Positions 28,102 through 37,934 are shown, counted from the stretch's first letter. The stretch: DNA of 60,690 bases from an uncultured Bacteroidota bacterium (GCA_937871435.1 CALMQM010000087.1:1-60690); one strand, 5' to 3'. Notes: generated by a model not told the origin, from the sequence alone. Translations and numbers: made by a program.

Positions 28102-29187
28102 ATGCTGAAAGATCGCAATACAGACAAGTTACTCAAAGGCAGAGGCGCGCAGCTGAATACGAAGAACAAGTATCTCAGAAATGAACTTGTTACCGAGCAC
28201 ATAGAAGGTCTTGATGAACCTTTAGAACTTTCGCATTCTACTCAGTATTTATTAGAGTATCCCAAAAAGATGGTGAATCGGATTGATAGTCCGGATATCC
28301 CATCTGATTTCAGTATGAATCCATACCAGGGGTGTGAGCATGGGTGCGTCTATTGTTATGCTCGGAATACGCATCAATACTGGGGATACAGTGCAGGATT
28401 GGATTTCGAATCTAAAATTCTTGTGAAACCGGAAGCACCAAAACTTCTTGAAGCTGAGCTTAGAAAAAAATCCTGGAAACCCGCGGTGATTATGTTATCA
28501 GGAAATACGGATTGTTACCAGCCGGCAGAGCGGAAATGGAAGCTCACAAGAAGGATGCTTGAGGTATTGCTGAACTTTCGAAATCCGGTGAGTATGATTA
28601 CGAAGAATCAACTTATTCTTCGCGACCTCGATCTGCTTCGCGAACTTTCATCCATGAATCTGGTGCATGTAGCCGTGAGCATCACTTCACTCGATGAATC
28701 ACTTCGTTTGCAACTGGAACCCAGAACAGCTACTGCGGCGAACAGGTTAAAGGTGATCGAAACGTTGAGTAAAAACGATATCCCGACAATGGTCATGGTC
28801 GCCCCAATTATTCCCGGATTGAACAGCCACGAAATTCCGGCTATCGTGGAGGCTGCAGCCAACGCGGGCGCGCGCAATGCGGGTATGACCATTGTTCGGT
28901 TGAACGATGCTGTCGCTGAAATTTTTACCAATTGGATTCATCAGGCTTTCCCTGATAAAGCGGAAAAAGTTCTTCATCAGATTGCAGAATGTCACGGAGG
29001 TAAACTGAGTGATAGCCGGTTTGGAACGAGAATGAAAGGAGAGGGAAAGATTGCAGAAAGTATTCGTCAACTTCTACATCAAAGCGTGAACAGGTTTATG
29101 ACTGACAGGAAAATTCCCCCTTATAACAAATCTCTTTTTAGAATACCGTCAGCATTCGGCCAGTTAAACCTATTTGAAAATGAATGA
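28102..29187 (+). CDS. PA0069-family radical SAM protein
   Basis: The protein has about 361 residues from the ATG at 28102. The radical SAM cluster motif is CEHGCVYC (Cys78, Cys82, Cys85 by my count) inside NPYQGCEHGCVYCYARNTH, the wording of the PA0069/SplB-related family. Downstream come LSGNTDCYQPAERKWKLTR, SMITKNQLILRDLDLL and VAPIIPGLNSHEI. This family resembles spore photoproduct lyase in its opening, but its members lack an established reaction. A role in nucleic acid repair or modification is only a guess. A TTG five codons upstream is possible, but the ATG is more likely. It is 65 bases after the preceding gene. Confidence 0.9.
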   Translation: MLKDRNTDKLLKGRGAQLNTKNKYLRNELVTEHIEGLDEPLELSHSTQYLLEYPKKMVNRIDSPDIPSDFSMNPYQGCEHGCVYCYARNTHQYWGYSAGLDFESKILVKPEAPKLLEAELRKKSWKPAVIMLSGNTDCYQPAERKWKLTRRMLEVLLNFRNPVSMITKNQLILRDLDLLRELSSMNLVHVAVSITSLDESLRLQLEPRTATAANRLKVIETLSKNDIPTMVMVAPIIPGLNSHEIPAIVEAAANAGARNAGMTIVRLNDAVAEIFTNWIHQAFPDKAEKVLHQIAECHGGKLSDSRFGTRMKGEGKIAESIRQLLHQSVNRFMTDRKIPPYNKSLFRIPSAFGQLNLFENE

Positions 29188-29204
29188 TCTTTTGCTTTAG
29201 TCAT

Positions 29205-30302
29205 TCAGTCTTTTGCAAATTCTTTTAATTCATCCAATTCAATTCTAACCTGAGTTGCCCAGGACTTTTGGTATTCATCAACCAGTCCATGTTCGCTTTC
29301 TTCATCGTAGCGATTTTGCGCGTCTTGATAGGACTTCCAGGCTTCATCAAATAATTCTTTGAACTGCACATCTGAATGTAGAAGGTTGAATTTTGTCTCT
29401 GATATTTTTTTTCTTAGCCTTCTGACATACAATTCACAAATATCAAAATGCAATTGTTCGTGAGAAAGCAATATATCCTGCTTTTTGTCAGACTGAACCC
29501 ATGATCCTTTTTTAGCAAAACAAGCGAAGATGCGAATGTTCAGTACCATCATCTGATTTTCAAATGTCGGCACAGACTTGTAATCAAACAGACAGTGACT
29601 CAGGGCGCTGAACGGAGATTTTTTATCGGGAGAGCTCTGGAAATCGGCCCATTTCAATTTGTATTCAGAAGACCATAAAATGGTATCATTTTTACCGGAC
29701 TTATCTTCCGGATTAATAGACAGGAAGTTGACAGAAATTCCTTTACACAGTGTAGGTTGATTCGGATTTGCTTTTACCCAGTCATCAAAACTTTTAGCAA
29801 TCTGTTTAAACGTCTGGCGGATGATTGTTTCGGGCATATCAGGAGGGATGCCGCGAGCAGACATTTGCGGAATTCCGCTTGTTTGAAAAAGTTCAATTTC
29901 ATTTCCATCAATAATTCTATAATAATGGAGTTTGAAATTGAGACTCAAGGTATGTTTCATGTAAGTGCCCGGATCTTTGAACACAAATTCATCAATGCCT
30001 ATCCAAACCGGAATTGAAGAAGTATCCTGGGTGAAAGAAGATTGTATGAATTCCAAAAGAGCTTTTTCCAGCCCGCCATCAAAATCTATATTGACGACTT
30101 TCCCACTCATTCCACTCATCATTTTCCCATTATTGTCCGGGTCATGACGTTTGTCGGAAATTCCGCAGATGTAATAAGAATTAGCCTGTATGTTCCATTC
30201 TTCCGGTTTCAGATGAACAATGTGATTGTTGTTCTGTGCCAGCAGGTCAAGAACAGGAAAGAGTATCAGAAATGTGATCAAACGCAAATTCATCAGGTTC
30301 AT
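29205..30302 (-). CDS. Secreted DUF922-like protein with HEXXH motif
   Basis: The protein has 365 residues with an N-terminal signal peptide (RLITFLILFPVLDLLAQ). The C-terminal half matches the DUF922 layout: YKLKWADFQSSP, then SHEQLHFDICELYVRRLRKK with HEQLH at residues 281-285, and a later RYDEESEHGLVDEYQKSW with His338. HEXXH plus a distant histidine or acid is a zinc-peptidase pattern, so a periplasmic or secreted metallopeptidase is a reasonable inference, but no activity is established for the family as far as I know. The N-terminal ~190 residues (many aromatic strands) are of no family I recognise. An alternative ATG at 30293 is three codons in. It is convergent with the radical SAM gene. 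Confidence 0.72.
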   Translation of the reverse strand: MNLMNLRLITFLILFPVLDLLAQNNNHIVHLKPEEWNIQANSYYICGISDKRHDPDNNGKMMSGMSGKVVNIDFDGGLEKALLEFIQSSFTQDTSSIPVWIGIDEFVFKDPGTYMKHTLSLNFKLHYYRIIDGNEIELFQTSGIPQMSARGIPPDMPETIIRQTFKQIAKSFDDWVKANPNQPTLCKGISVNFLSINPEDKSGKNDTILWSSEYKLKWADFQSSPDKKSPFSALSHCLFDYKSVPTFENQMMVLNIRIFACFAKKGSWVQSDKKQDILLSHEQLHFDICELYVRRLRKKISETKFNLLHSDVQFKELFDEAWKSYQDAQNRYDEESEHGLVDEYQKSWATQVRIELDELKEFAKD

Positions 30303-30429
30303 CGGATTTTTAAGCTTTGAAAGATACGGAGGATTGATAAGATTGGAAACTGAAAAGAAAATAAGCGGGAAAATTACAGGTGTTCTGCCTAAAAATTATT
30401 CGTAAATTTACCTCATTCAACCTCTAATT

Positions 30430-31764
30430 ATGCAGCTGATTTTTCTCTTTTGCGGAGTGCTTCTGGGAGCATTCATTGCCTGGCTTTTTTTGAAGAATAA
30501 AGAAGGCGAAAACCAACAGGCACTTGCACTTAAAATCAGCGAACTGGACAAAGAAAAATCTGTTCTTGCAGATCGTATTCAGCAACAGCAGGTTCAGACT
30601 GAGCAATTCAGACAAAAGATGGAGGCGGAAAGACAGGAATATGTTCAGGTGAATGCTCAATTGGCTCAACAGAAAACAATCAGCCAGAATCTTCAGGAAA
30701 AATTAACCGCTCAGAAACAGGAACTGGAACAATTGCAGGAAAAATTTTCTAAGGAATTTGAAAATCTTGCGAATAGAATTTTAGACGAGAAGAGTCAGAA
30801 ATTTACAGAGCAAAACAGAAGTCAGCTGGATGTGATACTAAATCCATTGAAGGAAAAAATTAAGGATTTTGAACAGAAGGTTGAGAATGTCTACAAATCA
30901 GAATCTGCTGAACGCAATTCTTTGAAAGGCGAAATCAAAAGCCTGGTGGAATTGAATAAACAGATCAGTGAAGAAGCGAATAATCTTGTTAAAGCGCTCA
31001 AAGGTGATACAAAGAAGCAGGGTAATTGGGGTGAATTGATTCTGGAGAAAATTCTCGAAAGATCCGGATTGATTCGTGATGAAGAATACAAAATGCAGGT
31101 AAGTACAACCAATGATAGTGGAAGCAGAATTCAGCCGGATGCTGTAATTTATTTACCGGACAATAAACATATTATCGTTGATTCGAAGGTTTCACTTGTC
31201 GCTTACGAATCAATGGTGAATGCTTTGGATGAAGAATCAAGGTCTCAGTTTTTACGTGATCATTTGCTCAGTATCCGAAATCATATTAAAGGATTGAGCG
31301 AAAAAAGCTATCAGAGTTCTGCTGACTTTACCACTCCGGATTTTGTTTTGTTATTTATGCCGATTGAATCCTCCTTTGGAATAGCTGTCCAGGCAGATAA
31401 TGAATTATTCAATTTTGCATGGGACAGAAAAGTTGTCATCGTGAGCCCATCAACTTTATTGGCAACGTTGAAAACAATATCTTCTATCTGGAAACAGGAG
31501 CGTCAGACAAAGAATGCGATGGATATTGCGAGACAAGGTGGAGCTTTGTATGACAAGTTTAAAAACTTCGTGGATGATATGATAGATGTTGGCAAAAAGC
31601 TGGAAGGAGCGAAGTCAAGTTACTCTGAAGCAATGACCAAACTGAGCACAGGAAGCGGGAATATTGTAAAAAGAATTGAAGACCTCCGAAAATTGGGAGC
31701 AAAAACAACCAAAGAACTTCCTGTAAATCTTGTTGAGAGAGCTGATGAAAACAATGAAGGCTGA
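30430..31764 (+). CDS. rmuC: RmuC-family DNA recombination protein
   Basis: The protein has 444 residues. An N-terminal membrane helix (LIFLFCGVLLGAFIAWLFL) is followed by a long coiled coil (residues ~25-200, rich in Q, K and E) and the RmuC catalytic-like core with GNWGELILEKILERSGL, QPDAVIYLPDNKHIIVDSKV, FVLLFMPIESSFG and VIVSPSTLLATLKTISSIW. RmuC proteins limit sequence inversions and have a PD-(D/E)XK nuclease-like fold, with D and K visible in IVDSKV. The GWxTD gene starts inside its last codons, so they are co-transcribed. The upstream region (30303-30429) shows only a weak TAAATTTA. Confidence 0.93.
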   Translation: MQLIFLFCGVLLGAFIAWLFLKNKEGENQQALALKISELDKEKSVLADRIQQQQVQTEQFRQKMEAERQEYVQVNAQLAQQKTISQNLQEKLTAQKQELEQLQEKFSKEFENLANRILDEKSQKFTEQNRSQLDVILNPLKEKIKDFEQKVENVYKSESAERNSLKGEIKSLVELNKQISEEANNLVKALKGDTKKQGNWGELILEKILERSGLIRDEEYKMQVSTTNDSGSRIQPDAVIYLPDNKHIIVDSKVSLVAYESMVNALDEESRSQFLRDHLLSIRNHIKGLSEKSYQSSADFTTPDFVLLFMPIESSFGIAVQADNELFNFAWDRKVVIVSPSTLLATLKTISSIWKQERQTKNAMDIARQGGALYDKFKNFVDDMIDVGKKLEGAKSSYSEAMTKLSTGSGNIVKRIEDLRKLGAKTTKELPVNLVERADENNEG

Positions 31765-33022
31765 GATATCCCGCATTTATTTCGCTTTGCTTGTGGTTTT
31801 TTTCCTGTCAGGTTGTTTTGGTACCCGTGATCTGAGCAGTGAAAATCTGAGTTCTGTATATCGGAATACAGAGCAGGTTTTTCATCCTGAATTTTCAATT
31901 TATCAGAAATCAGATTCCATCTCTGAAGTTTCAGTAAGGTTCCGGACTTCTGAATTGTTGTATGTTCGTCAGTCTGATGATCAGTTTAAGGCAAATCTCA
32001 AAATCAATGTAAAATTGGTGGAGTCCTATGAATCTCCTGTTGTTTTGGATACAACTACACTATATTATTCTTTTGATATGATGGAGAAGGGTAAAACAAA
32101 GGTTCTTACTTTCGATCTTCATGTAAAACAATTAGGAACATATTTGCTCAACCTGAGTCTCGTGGATGAGAATAAGAATTATTCGGAAGAATCATTTGTG
32201 AATTTTAATAACACGGATTCTCTGAGTCGACAATTTTTCAAAGTTTGTAACCTTAACGGTCAGTCTTTGTTTTCACAGTCGATATCAGAGAAAGATACCT
32301 TTCGTATTGAATATTATAATCCTGCCATAAAAAAACTATGGTGTAAATATTATCACCGTGAATTTATTCTTCCTCCGACACCGTTCAGTTTTGATGTGAG
32401 GGATGAATTCAACTATCATCCCGACAGTATTTTCAGTATCGATTTGAATGACACTTCCGGGTTGACATTAGTTCATCAGGGATTTTATCATTTTCAAGTT
32501 GATACAACCGTCAAATCAGGGTTGACATTGTTCAGGTTTAGCAATACGTTTCCGGATATCACAACAGCTCAACAGATGTATGAATCCATGCGTTACCTTA
32601 CTTACAAAAAAGAGTATGAATCAATAAAAGAGAAGCCGAGCCTGAAAGCTGCTGTGGATGAATTTTGGTTGAACAGAGGAGGGAATGCGGAGAGAACAAG
32701 GGCGTTGATCCGGAAATATTATACACGTGTGGAGGATGCCAACAGGTATTTTTCTTCTTACACCGAGGGTTGGAGAACGGATCGGGGAATGATTTATATT
32801 ATTTTCGGAAGTCCGAATTCTATTTATCGTGGTGCTGTGAGTGAAAGCTGGATTTATGGTACTCCAAACAGTAATCTCTCATTGAATTTTTTCTTTGTAA
32901 AAGTGAACAATCCGTTTACCGATAATGATTTCACCTTGACACGTTCGCCAATTTATGAAAGCAGTTGGTACAGAGCGGTAGAAGTGTGGAGACAAGGCAG
33001 AGCGTACAACAACATGAATTAA
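31745..33022 (+). CDS. GWxTD domain lipoprotein
   Basis: The protein has about 425 residues. It starts at 31745 or, nine bases later, 31754, both inside the end of rmuC in another frame (overlap about 20 bases). The lipobox FFLSGC predicts a lipoprotein with the acylated cysteine near residue 24. The rest is a beta-rich region and, at the C-terminal end, the eponymous motif in SSYTEGWRTDRGMIYIIFG (about residues 350-368). GWxTD proteins occur in Bacteroidota and relatives and have no proven role. The last ~30 residues contain aromatic and basic residues (YRAVEVWRQGRAY). The overlap and the 26-base gap to the next gene suggest one operon: rmuC, this gene and the rRNA methyltransferase. Confidence 0.87.
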   Translation: MKTMKAEISRIYFALLVVFFLSGCFGTRDLSSENLSSVYRNTEQVFHPEFSIYQKSDSISEVSVRFRTSELLYVRQSDDQFKANLKINVKLVESYESPVVLDTTTLYYSFDMMEKGKTKVLTFDLHVKQLGTYLLNLSLVDENKNYSEESFVNFNNTDSLSRQFFKVCNLNGQSLFSQSISEKDTFRIEYYNPAIKKLWCKYYHREFILPPTPFSFDVRDEFNYHPDSIFSIDLNDTSGLTLVHQGFYHFQVDTTVKSGLTLFRFSNTFPDITTAQQMYESMRYLTYKKEYESIKEKPSLKAAVDEFWLNRGGNAERTRALIRKYYTRVEDANRYFSSYTEGWRTDRGMIYIIFGSPNSIYRGAVSESWIYGTPNSNLSLNFFFVKVNNPFTDNDFTLTRSPIYESSWYRAVEVWRQGRAYNNMN

Positions 33023-33048
33023 CAAGAATAGAAAGCAGGCAGATAATT

Positions 33049-33837
33049 ATGAAAAATACTGAACAGGGGGAAAGAAGACATCACGGTGATCGGGAAGAGG
33101 AACAGATGATTTATGGCTTGCGTCCGGTGCTGGAAGCGGTTGATGCCGGGAAAGAGTTGGATCGTGTGTTTATCGGTAGAGGAGCAAAGGGAGAATTGAT
33201 GACTGAGCTGAAAAACAAATTACGTGAACGTCAGATTCCCTGGACAGAAGTACCTGTTGAAAAATTGAATCGCTTTACGAGGAAAAATCATCAGGAAGTT
33301 GTTTGTTTCATATCAGCAATTTCTTATTTTTCATTGAGTCAGGTTGTCCCTTCTTTGTTTGAACAAGGAGTTACTCCGCTAATTTTGATTCTTGACAGAA
33401 TTACAGATGTCCGGAATTTTGGAGCTATCGCTCGTACAGCCGAATGCGCCGGAGTTCATGCTATTGTGATTCCATCAAAAGGCGCAGCACAGGTAAGTGC
33501 CGATGCGATCCGTACATCCGCCGGAGCCTTGAACAGAATTCCGGTTTGTCGGGAAAACAATTTGAAATCGGTAGTCACTTATTTGCAGGAGAGCGGGTAC
33601 AAAGTTGTTGCTGCAACGGAAAAAGGAAAAGAGTATCATTTCCAATCCGATTTTTCCGGTCCATTAGCGATCGTGATGGGTTCAGAAGAAGATGGAGTAT
33701 CTCCGGAACTAATCCGCTCTTGCGATCACTTGCTTCGTATTCCTATGATAGGAGCCATTTCTTCATTAAATGTTTCAGTGGCTTGCGGAATAATGCTCTA
33801 TGAAGCTATTCGCCAAAGATTAAATTCAGCTTCCTGA
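33049..33837 (+). CDS. TrmH-family (RlmB-like) 23S rRNA 2-prime-O-ribose methyltransferase
   Basis: The protein has about 262 residues from the ATG at 33049. The N-terminal substrate-binding domain starts with YGLRPVLEAVDAGKELDRVF. The SPOUT knot core shows the three usual motifs: LDRITDVRNFGAIARTAECA, VMGSEEDGVSPELIRSCDH and IPMIGAISSLNVSVACGIML. These are the RlmB pattern (G2251 of 23S rRNA in E. coli), though TrmH-type targets are hard to separate by eye. It uses SAM. Upstream in-frame codons run back to 32965 but overlap the GWxTD gene and were rejected. It follows GWxTD by 26 bases. Confidence 0.92.
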   Translation: MKNTEQGERRHHGDREEEQMIYGLRPVLEAVDAGKELDRVFIGRGAKGELMTELKNKLRERQIPWTEVPVEKLNRFTRKNHQEVVCFISAISYFSLSQVVPSLFEQGVTPLILILDRITDVRNFGAIARTAECAGVHAIVIPSKGAAQVSADAIRTSAGALNRIPVCRENNLKSVVTYLQESGYKVVAATEKGKEYHFQSDFSGPLAIVMGSEEDGVSPELIRSCDHLLRIPMIGAISSLNVSVACGIMLYEAIRQRLNSAS

Positions 33838-33854
33838 AATTTTTATTCTTTTCA

Positions 33855-35816
33855 ATGGAGATTAACAAAAAATCCTTTCTCAAATCTTTCAAAGGTTCTC
33901 AGGTTCCGGGAGATTGGATTCTCGCATTGATATTGATTTTTGCTGCATGCATTCGTGTCTATGCTGCGTATACTTTATCCCTTTCAAATGATGAGTTGAG
34001 TGCTTTAACAAGGGCTCGGGTACATTCCATTGCAGAATTATTTCCCAAAGGAATATACACTGATTTTCATCCTGCGGGGGTGGAGATCTTTATTTATTAC
34101 TGGATTCGGATTTTTGGCGAGAATGCATTTGTTTTTCGATTGCCTTTTGTGTTAACAGCTATCGGATCAGTTTATCTGATTTATCTTCTTGGTAAAAAAT
34201 GGTTTTCAGAACAGACCGGATTATTGGCGGCTTCTGTTTTCTCTTTCTCTTCTTTCTCAATTATTTACTCGATGTTTGCCCGTTTGTATAGTCCTGGTTT
34301 GTTTTTCAGTTTACTCGCGACGATTTTCTGGACTCAGCTTGTTTTTGAAAGAAAAGAGGTAAATGGAAAAGGGAAAAATCTGATTTCCTGGATCGGACTA
34401 ATTTTTTCAATGTCGCTTTGCACACATATTCATTATTTTTCTTTTGTATATGTAGCGGGATTGGGACTGCTTGGTTTGTTTTATGTAAACAAACTAAACA
34501 GAGTGAAATATATTTTATCTGGAATTTTGGTGATCCTGCTATTCCTTCCGGAAATGAATGTTTTTTTCAGACAAATGGAAAAAGGCGATATCGGTGGATG
34601 GCTGTCAGCCCCGGCGAATACATTTCTTTTTGATTTTGTGTTTCATGTATTTAACAAATCCGGGTTTTTATTTTTTATCCTGTCAGCTCTTTCTTTCATT
34701 GGATGGATTACACTGATCAAAAATAAACAGCTTGTAAAATTCCATCTGATTTCACTTGTTTTTATTCTGTTTAGTTTCGGAATCGCTTTTGCTTATTCTG
34801 TTTTACGAGCTCCGGTATTGCAGTATTCCACTCTGTTTTTCATTCTGCCTTTTGTCCTCTATCTGGTTTTGCAAGGCATAGAAAAGATAATTCCTGACCG
34901 ATATTTTTCGGTATTAGTATTGCTGGTTTTATCAGGTGGCCTGTACAGCACTATAGTTGAAGCCAAATTATTTTCACGAACACCATTTGGACTTTTTAAA
35001 AATCCTGCCATGGATCTTCAGGAATGGTCAAAGCAGTATGGAATTACGAAAGTGTCATGTGTGGTCAATTGTATTAATTCGGAATACATGAATTATTATT
35101 TTAACCAATTGGATTTTCATCCCAATGTCATTGAATATCGTGTAAGAACACCACAACAATTTTCTGAGCTTTCAAAAGTGCTGGACACATTGAAGAGTGA
35201 ATATGTTGCTTTCACCTGGAGTAATTGTGAAAACATTTTTGAAGTGAATAAAATTATGATGAATAAATATCCGGTCTTGTTAGATAAAAGGATTTATTTT
35301 AATTCAGCTTCTTATCTCTATGGCAAAATCGGAACAGGAATTCAATCCACTTCCCTCAAAGAATTTTGTTGTGATTTTGATTCGGTTGTTTGGGAGAATT
35401 CTGGTGTGAATAAGTCAGAAGCTTTCGTATATCAGGGGAATTATTCAGCACAAATTGATTCAGGAAATGAATATCCGCTGACTAAGCAATGGGTAGGAAG
35501 TGAAATAGCCGGATCAGGATTCAGATGGTTATCCTGTCAGTTTGAAATTCTGGCACACGATACTTTATTGCAGGCACTTCTGGTATTTCAGATCAGGCAT
35601 GGTGATGAAATTTCATTTTATTCCGCGTCTGAATTGAAAAATTTTCTGAATGAAAACGAGAAATGGAATAAAGTTGTTTTTTCCCAACCTTTACCTGAAA
35701 AGCTGAGTCAGGAGGATGAAGTGAAAGTTTATATCTGGAACAGAAAGAAGGAACTGTTCTTTGTCGACAATTATTGTATTTCGATTGATCAGGGAGATGA
35801 TCCTTACAAACAATAA
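33855..35816 (+). CDS. GT39/ArnT-type integral membrane glycosyltransferase
   Basis: This 653-residue protein starts with multiple membrane helices (residues ~20-350), as expected for a GT-C glycosyltransferase. The loop after the first helix carries the acidic pair of the family (LSNDELSALTR, Asp46-Glu47), and the next loop has YTDFHPAGVEIFIYYW. A second soluble part (~370-653, starting with QEWSKQYGITKVSCV) is presumably periplasmic. Such enzymes transfer a sugar from a polyprenyl-phosphate donor to lipid or protein; donor and acceptor here are unknown. It follows the rRNA methyltransferase by 17 bases, so it may be part of the same transcript. The stop is 2 bases before the end of the convergent UbiD gene, with no terminator visible between them. 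Confidence 0.87.
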   Translation: MEINKKSFLKSFKGSQVPGDWILALILIFAACIRVYAAYTLSLSNDELSALTRARVHSIAELFPKGIYTDFHPAGVEIFIYYWIRIFGENAFVFRLPFVLTAIGSVYLIYLLGKKWFSEQTGLLAASVFSFSSFSIIYSMFARLYSPGLFFSLLATIFWTQLVFERKEVNGKGKNLISWIGLIFSMSLCTHIHYFSFVYVAGLGLLGLFYVNKLNRVKYILSGILVILLFLPEMNVFFRQMEKGDIGGWLSAPANTFLFDFVFHVFNKSGFLFFILSALSFIGWITLIKNKQLVKFHLISLVFILFSFGIAFAYSVLRAPVLQYSTLFFILPFVLYLVLQGIEKIIPDRYFSVLVLLVLSGGLYSTIVEAKLFSRTPFGLFKNPAMDLQEWSKQYGITKVSCVVNCINSEYMNYYFNQLDFHPNVIEYRVRTPQQFSELSKVLDTLKSEYVAFTWSNCENIFEVNKIMMNKYPVLLDKRIYFNSASYLYGKIGTGIQSTSLKEFCCDFDSVVWENSGVNKSEAFVYQGNYSAQIDSGNEYPLTKQWVGSEIAGSGFRWLSCQFEILAHDTLLQALLVFQIRHGDEISFYSASELKNFLNENEKWNKVVFSQPLPEKLSQEDEVKVYIWNRKKELFFVDNYCISIDQGDDPYKQ

Positions 35817-35818
35817 AA

Positions 35819-37738
35819 TTACTTTTCTTCTACAACAGCTCCGCCCTTGTACAATTGATTTCTGTATTTAAGAGAAGGAGATGGAATATGTTTTCCCAAA
35901 CCAAGTTTTTCCCAAACAGCATCAATTCTTTCTATGGTTGCAATATCTGAAGCGAGGATATTTGGCCAATCACGTTGAAAATCATCGAGCTCTTTTGTTT
36001 TTCTGGTGCCGTCAAAAGCAAGATGAGAATTTGGGTCAGCGTCAGTAGCTTCAATTAAGATACTGTCACGTTTCGGATCCACATTGTTCGCGAATCTCCA
36101 TACACTATCCGCTATGTCTTTAATCGCAAGTGTGTGTTCAAGAAATATTACCACCTTGACGGATTTGAATTCGTCAAGCGAAAATATTTTTCTGCTGAGT
36201 TCCCTGACCTGATTTTTTCTGCTTTTGTTGACTGAAACAAAAACCAGAGAAATACCCATGTCCGGCAATGAAGCATTAATGTCATAAATTTCCGGAAATT
36301 TATTTTGCAACTGAATTAAATCGAAAGATGTTGAAGATATTGGATCAGAATTGGTTTGATTTTTAATTCTGCCACTTTGTTCTTCAATTGTTTTTTTGGT
36401 GGCATCGAGTCCTATTTTTCCTCCGAATGCCATCACGCTGCAACTGTGATCCAGCACATCTACCGGACCTTGTGTAAAATAAGTATCATGTTGCGGATCA
36501 AAATTTTCACTTACATATTTGGCTACCGCTTTTGAGTCGTGAATGTTTACATCTCCATCTACAATCAGCATGAGTTTGGTAAACATCATTTGCCCGGCTC
36601 CCCACAAACTGTGCATGACTTTCGAAGCCTGACCTGGATATTCCTTGTTGATTTTTACGATGACCAGATTGTGAAATACTCCTTCGACCGGCATAACCAT
36701 ATCGGTGATTTCAGGAACCATCGTCATTTTTATCGGAACAAGAAAAATTCTTTCTGTTGCTTTTCCAATCCATGCATCTTCCTGTGGCGGTATACCAACG
36801 ATCGTTGCAGGGTACACGGCGTCTTTTCTGTGTGTGATTGCTGTGATATGAAATCGCGGATAATAATCGGCCAGAGAATAATATCCGGTGTGATCTCCAA
36901 ATGGTCCTTCCAGAATGTATTCTTCATTGGGATCAACATATCCTTCAATGATAATGTCAGCATCTGCCGGAACCTGCACATCCTGTGTGAGACATTGTAC
37001 GAGTTCAACTTTTTTCTTCCGTAAAAATCCTGCCAGCATATATTCATCAACCCCGTCAGGAAGTGGAGCGGTAGCAGAATAAGTATATGCAGGATCTCCA
37101 CCAAGAGCTACTGCAACCGGCATCAGTTCGCCTCTTTTTTTGTATTCCTGAAAATGCCGTGCACTCACTTTGTGTCGATGCCAGTGCATTCCGGTCATAG
37201 TAGGAGAGAAGACCTGCATTCTGTACAATCCGACATTGCGAATTCCTGTATTTGGGTCTTTAGTATGAATAATCGGTAAAGTGATAAATGGACCGCCATC
37301 TTCCGGCCAGCATTTCAAAACAGGAAACTTAGTGATGTCTGGATTTTTCATCACAACTTCCTGACAAGCTCCTCTTCCGCTGATCACTTTTGGCATCCAT
37401 CCTGCAATGCTGCTGAGTGTGGGCAGCATTTTCAATTTATCGAGGATGCTTTCTTTGGGAGATGTGAGTTGCTTGAACATTTCTTCCATGTCCTCAGCGA
37501 TAGCATCGAGGTGTTTAACACCAAGAGCCATGGCCATTCTTTTTTCTGTTCCCATCGCATTGATAAGAAGAGGAAAATCTGTGCCTGTATTTTCGAATAA
37601 CAAAGCCGGCCCGTCATGTTTGGAAACTCTGTCAGTAATTTCACTGATCTCAAGAACAGGGTTAATATATTCTTTGATACGGACCAACTCACCGGCTGAT
37701 TCCAGCTTTTGGATCCATTCTTTTGTGTTACGATACAT
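35819..37738 (-). CDS. UbiD-family decarboxylase (menaquinone-type)
   Basis: At 639 residues the protein is longer than E. coli UbiD (about 500). The N-terminus has the UbiD opening (EWIQKLESAGELVRIKEYIN), then GPALLFEN. The prFMN-binding region is recognisable in FITLPIIHTKDPNTG and MTGMHWHRHKVSARH, followed by the acidic stretch YILEGPFGDHTGYYS and the WIGKATERIF region. In Bacteroidota, UbiD-like proteins of this length are commonly annotated as menaquinone biosynthesis decarboxylases. These use prenylated FMN made by UbiX, which is not in this window. It is a single gene here. The neighbours (GT39 on the left, PlsC on the right) give no help. The exact substrate is inference. Confidence 0.9.
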   Translation of the reverse strand: MYRNTKEWIQKLESAGELVRIKEYINPVLEISEITDRVSKHDGPALLFENTGTDFPLLINAMGTEKRMAMALGVKHLDAIAEDMEEMFKQLTSPKESILDKLKMLPTLSSIAGWMPKVISGRGACQEVVMKNPDITKFPVLKCWPEDGGPFITLPIIHTKDPNTGIRNVGLYRMQVFSPTMTGMHWHRHKVSARHFQEYKKRGELMPVAVALGGDPAYTYSATAPLPDGVDEYMLAGFLRKKKVELVQCLTQDVQVPADADIIIEGYVDPNEEYILEGPFGDHTGYYSLADYYPRFHITAITHRKDAVYPATIVGIPPQEDAWIGKATERIFLVPIKMTMVPEITDMVMPVEGVFHNLVIVKINKEYPGQASKVMHSLWGAGQMMFTKLMLIVDGDVNIHDSKAVAKYVSENFDPQHDTYFTQGPVDVLDHSCSVMAFGGKIGLDATKKTIEEQSGRIKNQTNSDPISSTSFDLIQLQNKFPEIYDINASLPDMGISLVFVSVNKSRKNQVRELSRKIFSLDEFKSVKVVIFLEHTLAIKDIADSVWRFANNVDPKRDSILIEATDADPNSHLAFDGTRKTKELDDFQRDWPNILASDIATIERIDAVWEKLGLGKHIPSPSLKYRNQLYKGGAVVEEK

Positions 37739-37934
37739 AGGAAGTTAAATCGACGCTAAGTTAAGAAGAATATAAAAAGCGAAGGATATGAATGGATTTT
37801 CAATCAGGATTTTCATGTAAACAAAAGCAATCCTGTTTTGTTATGAAAAAAAGGTTGTGCTCTTTCTTCAGAAAATTCGATTCATATTTCAGGAGCGAAA
37901 ACACCTATGCCGAAAGCATTAAAAAAGCGAATGG

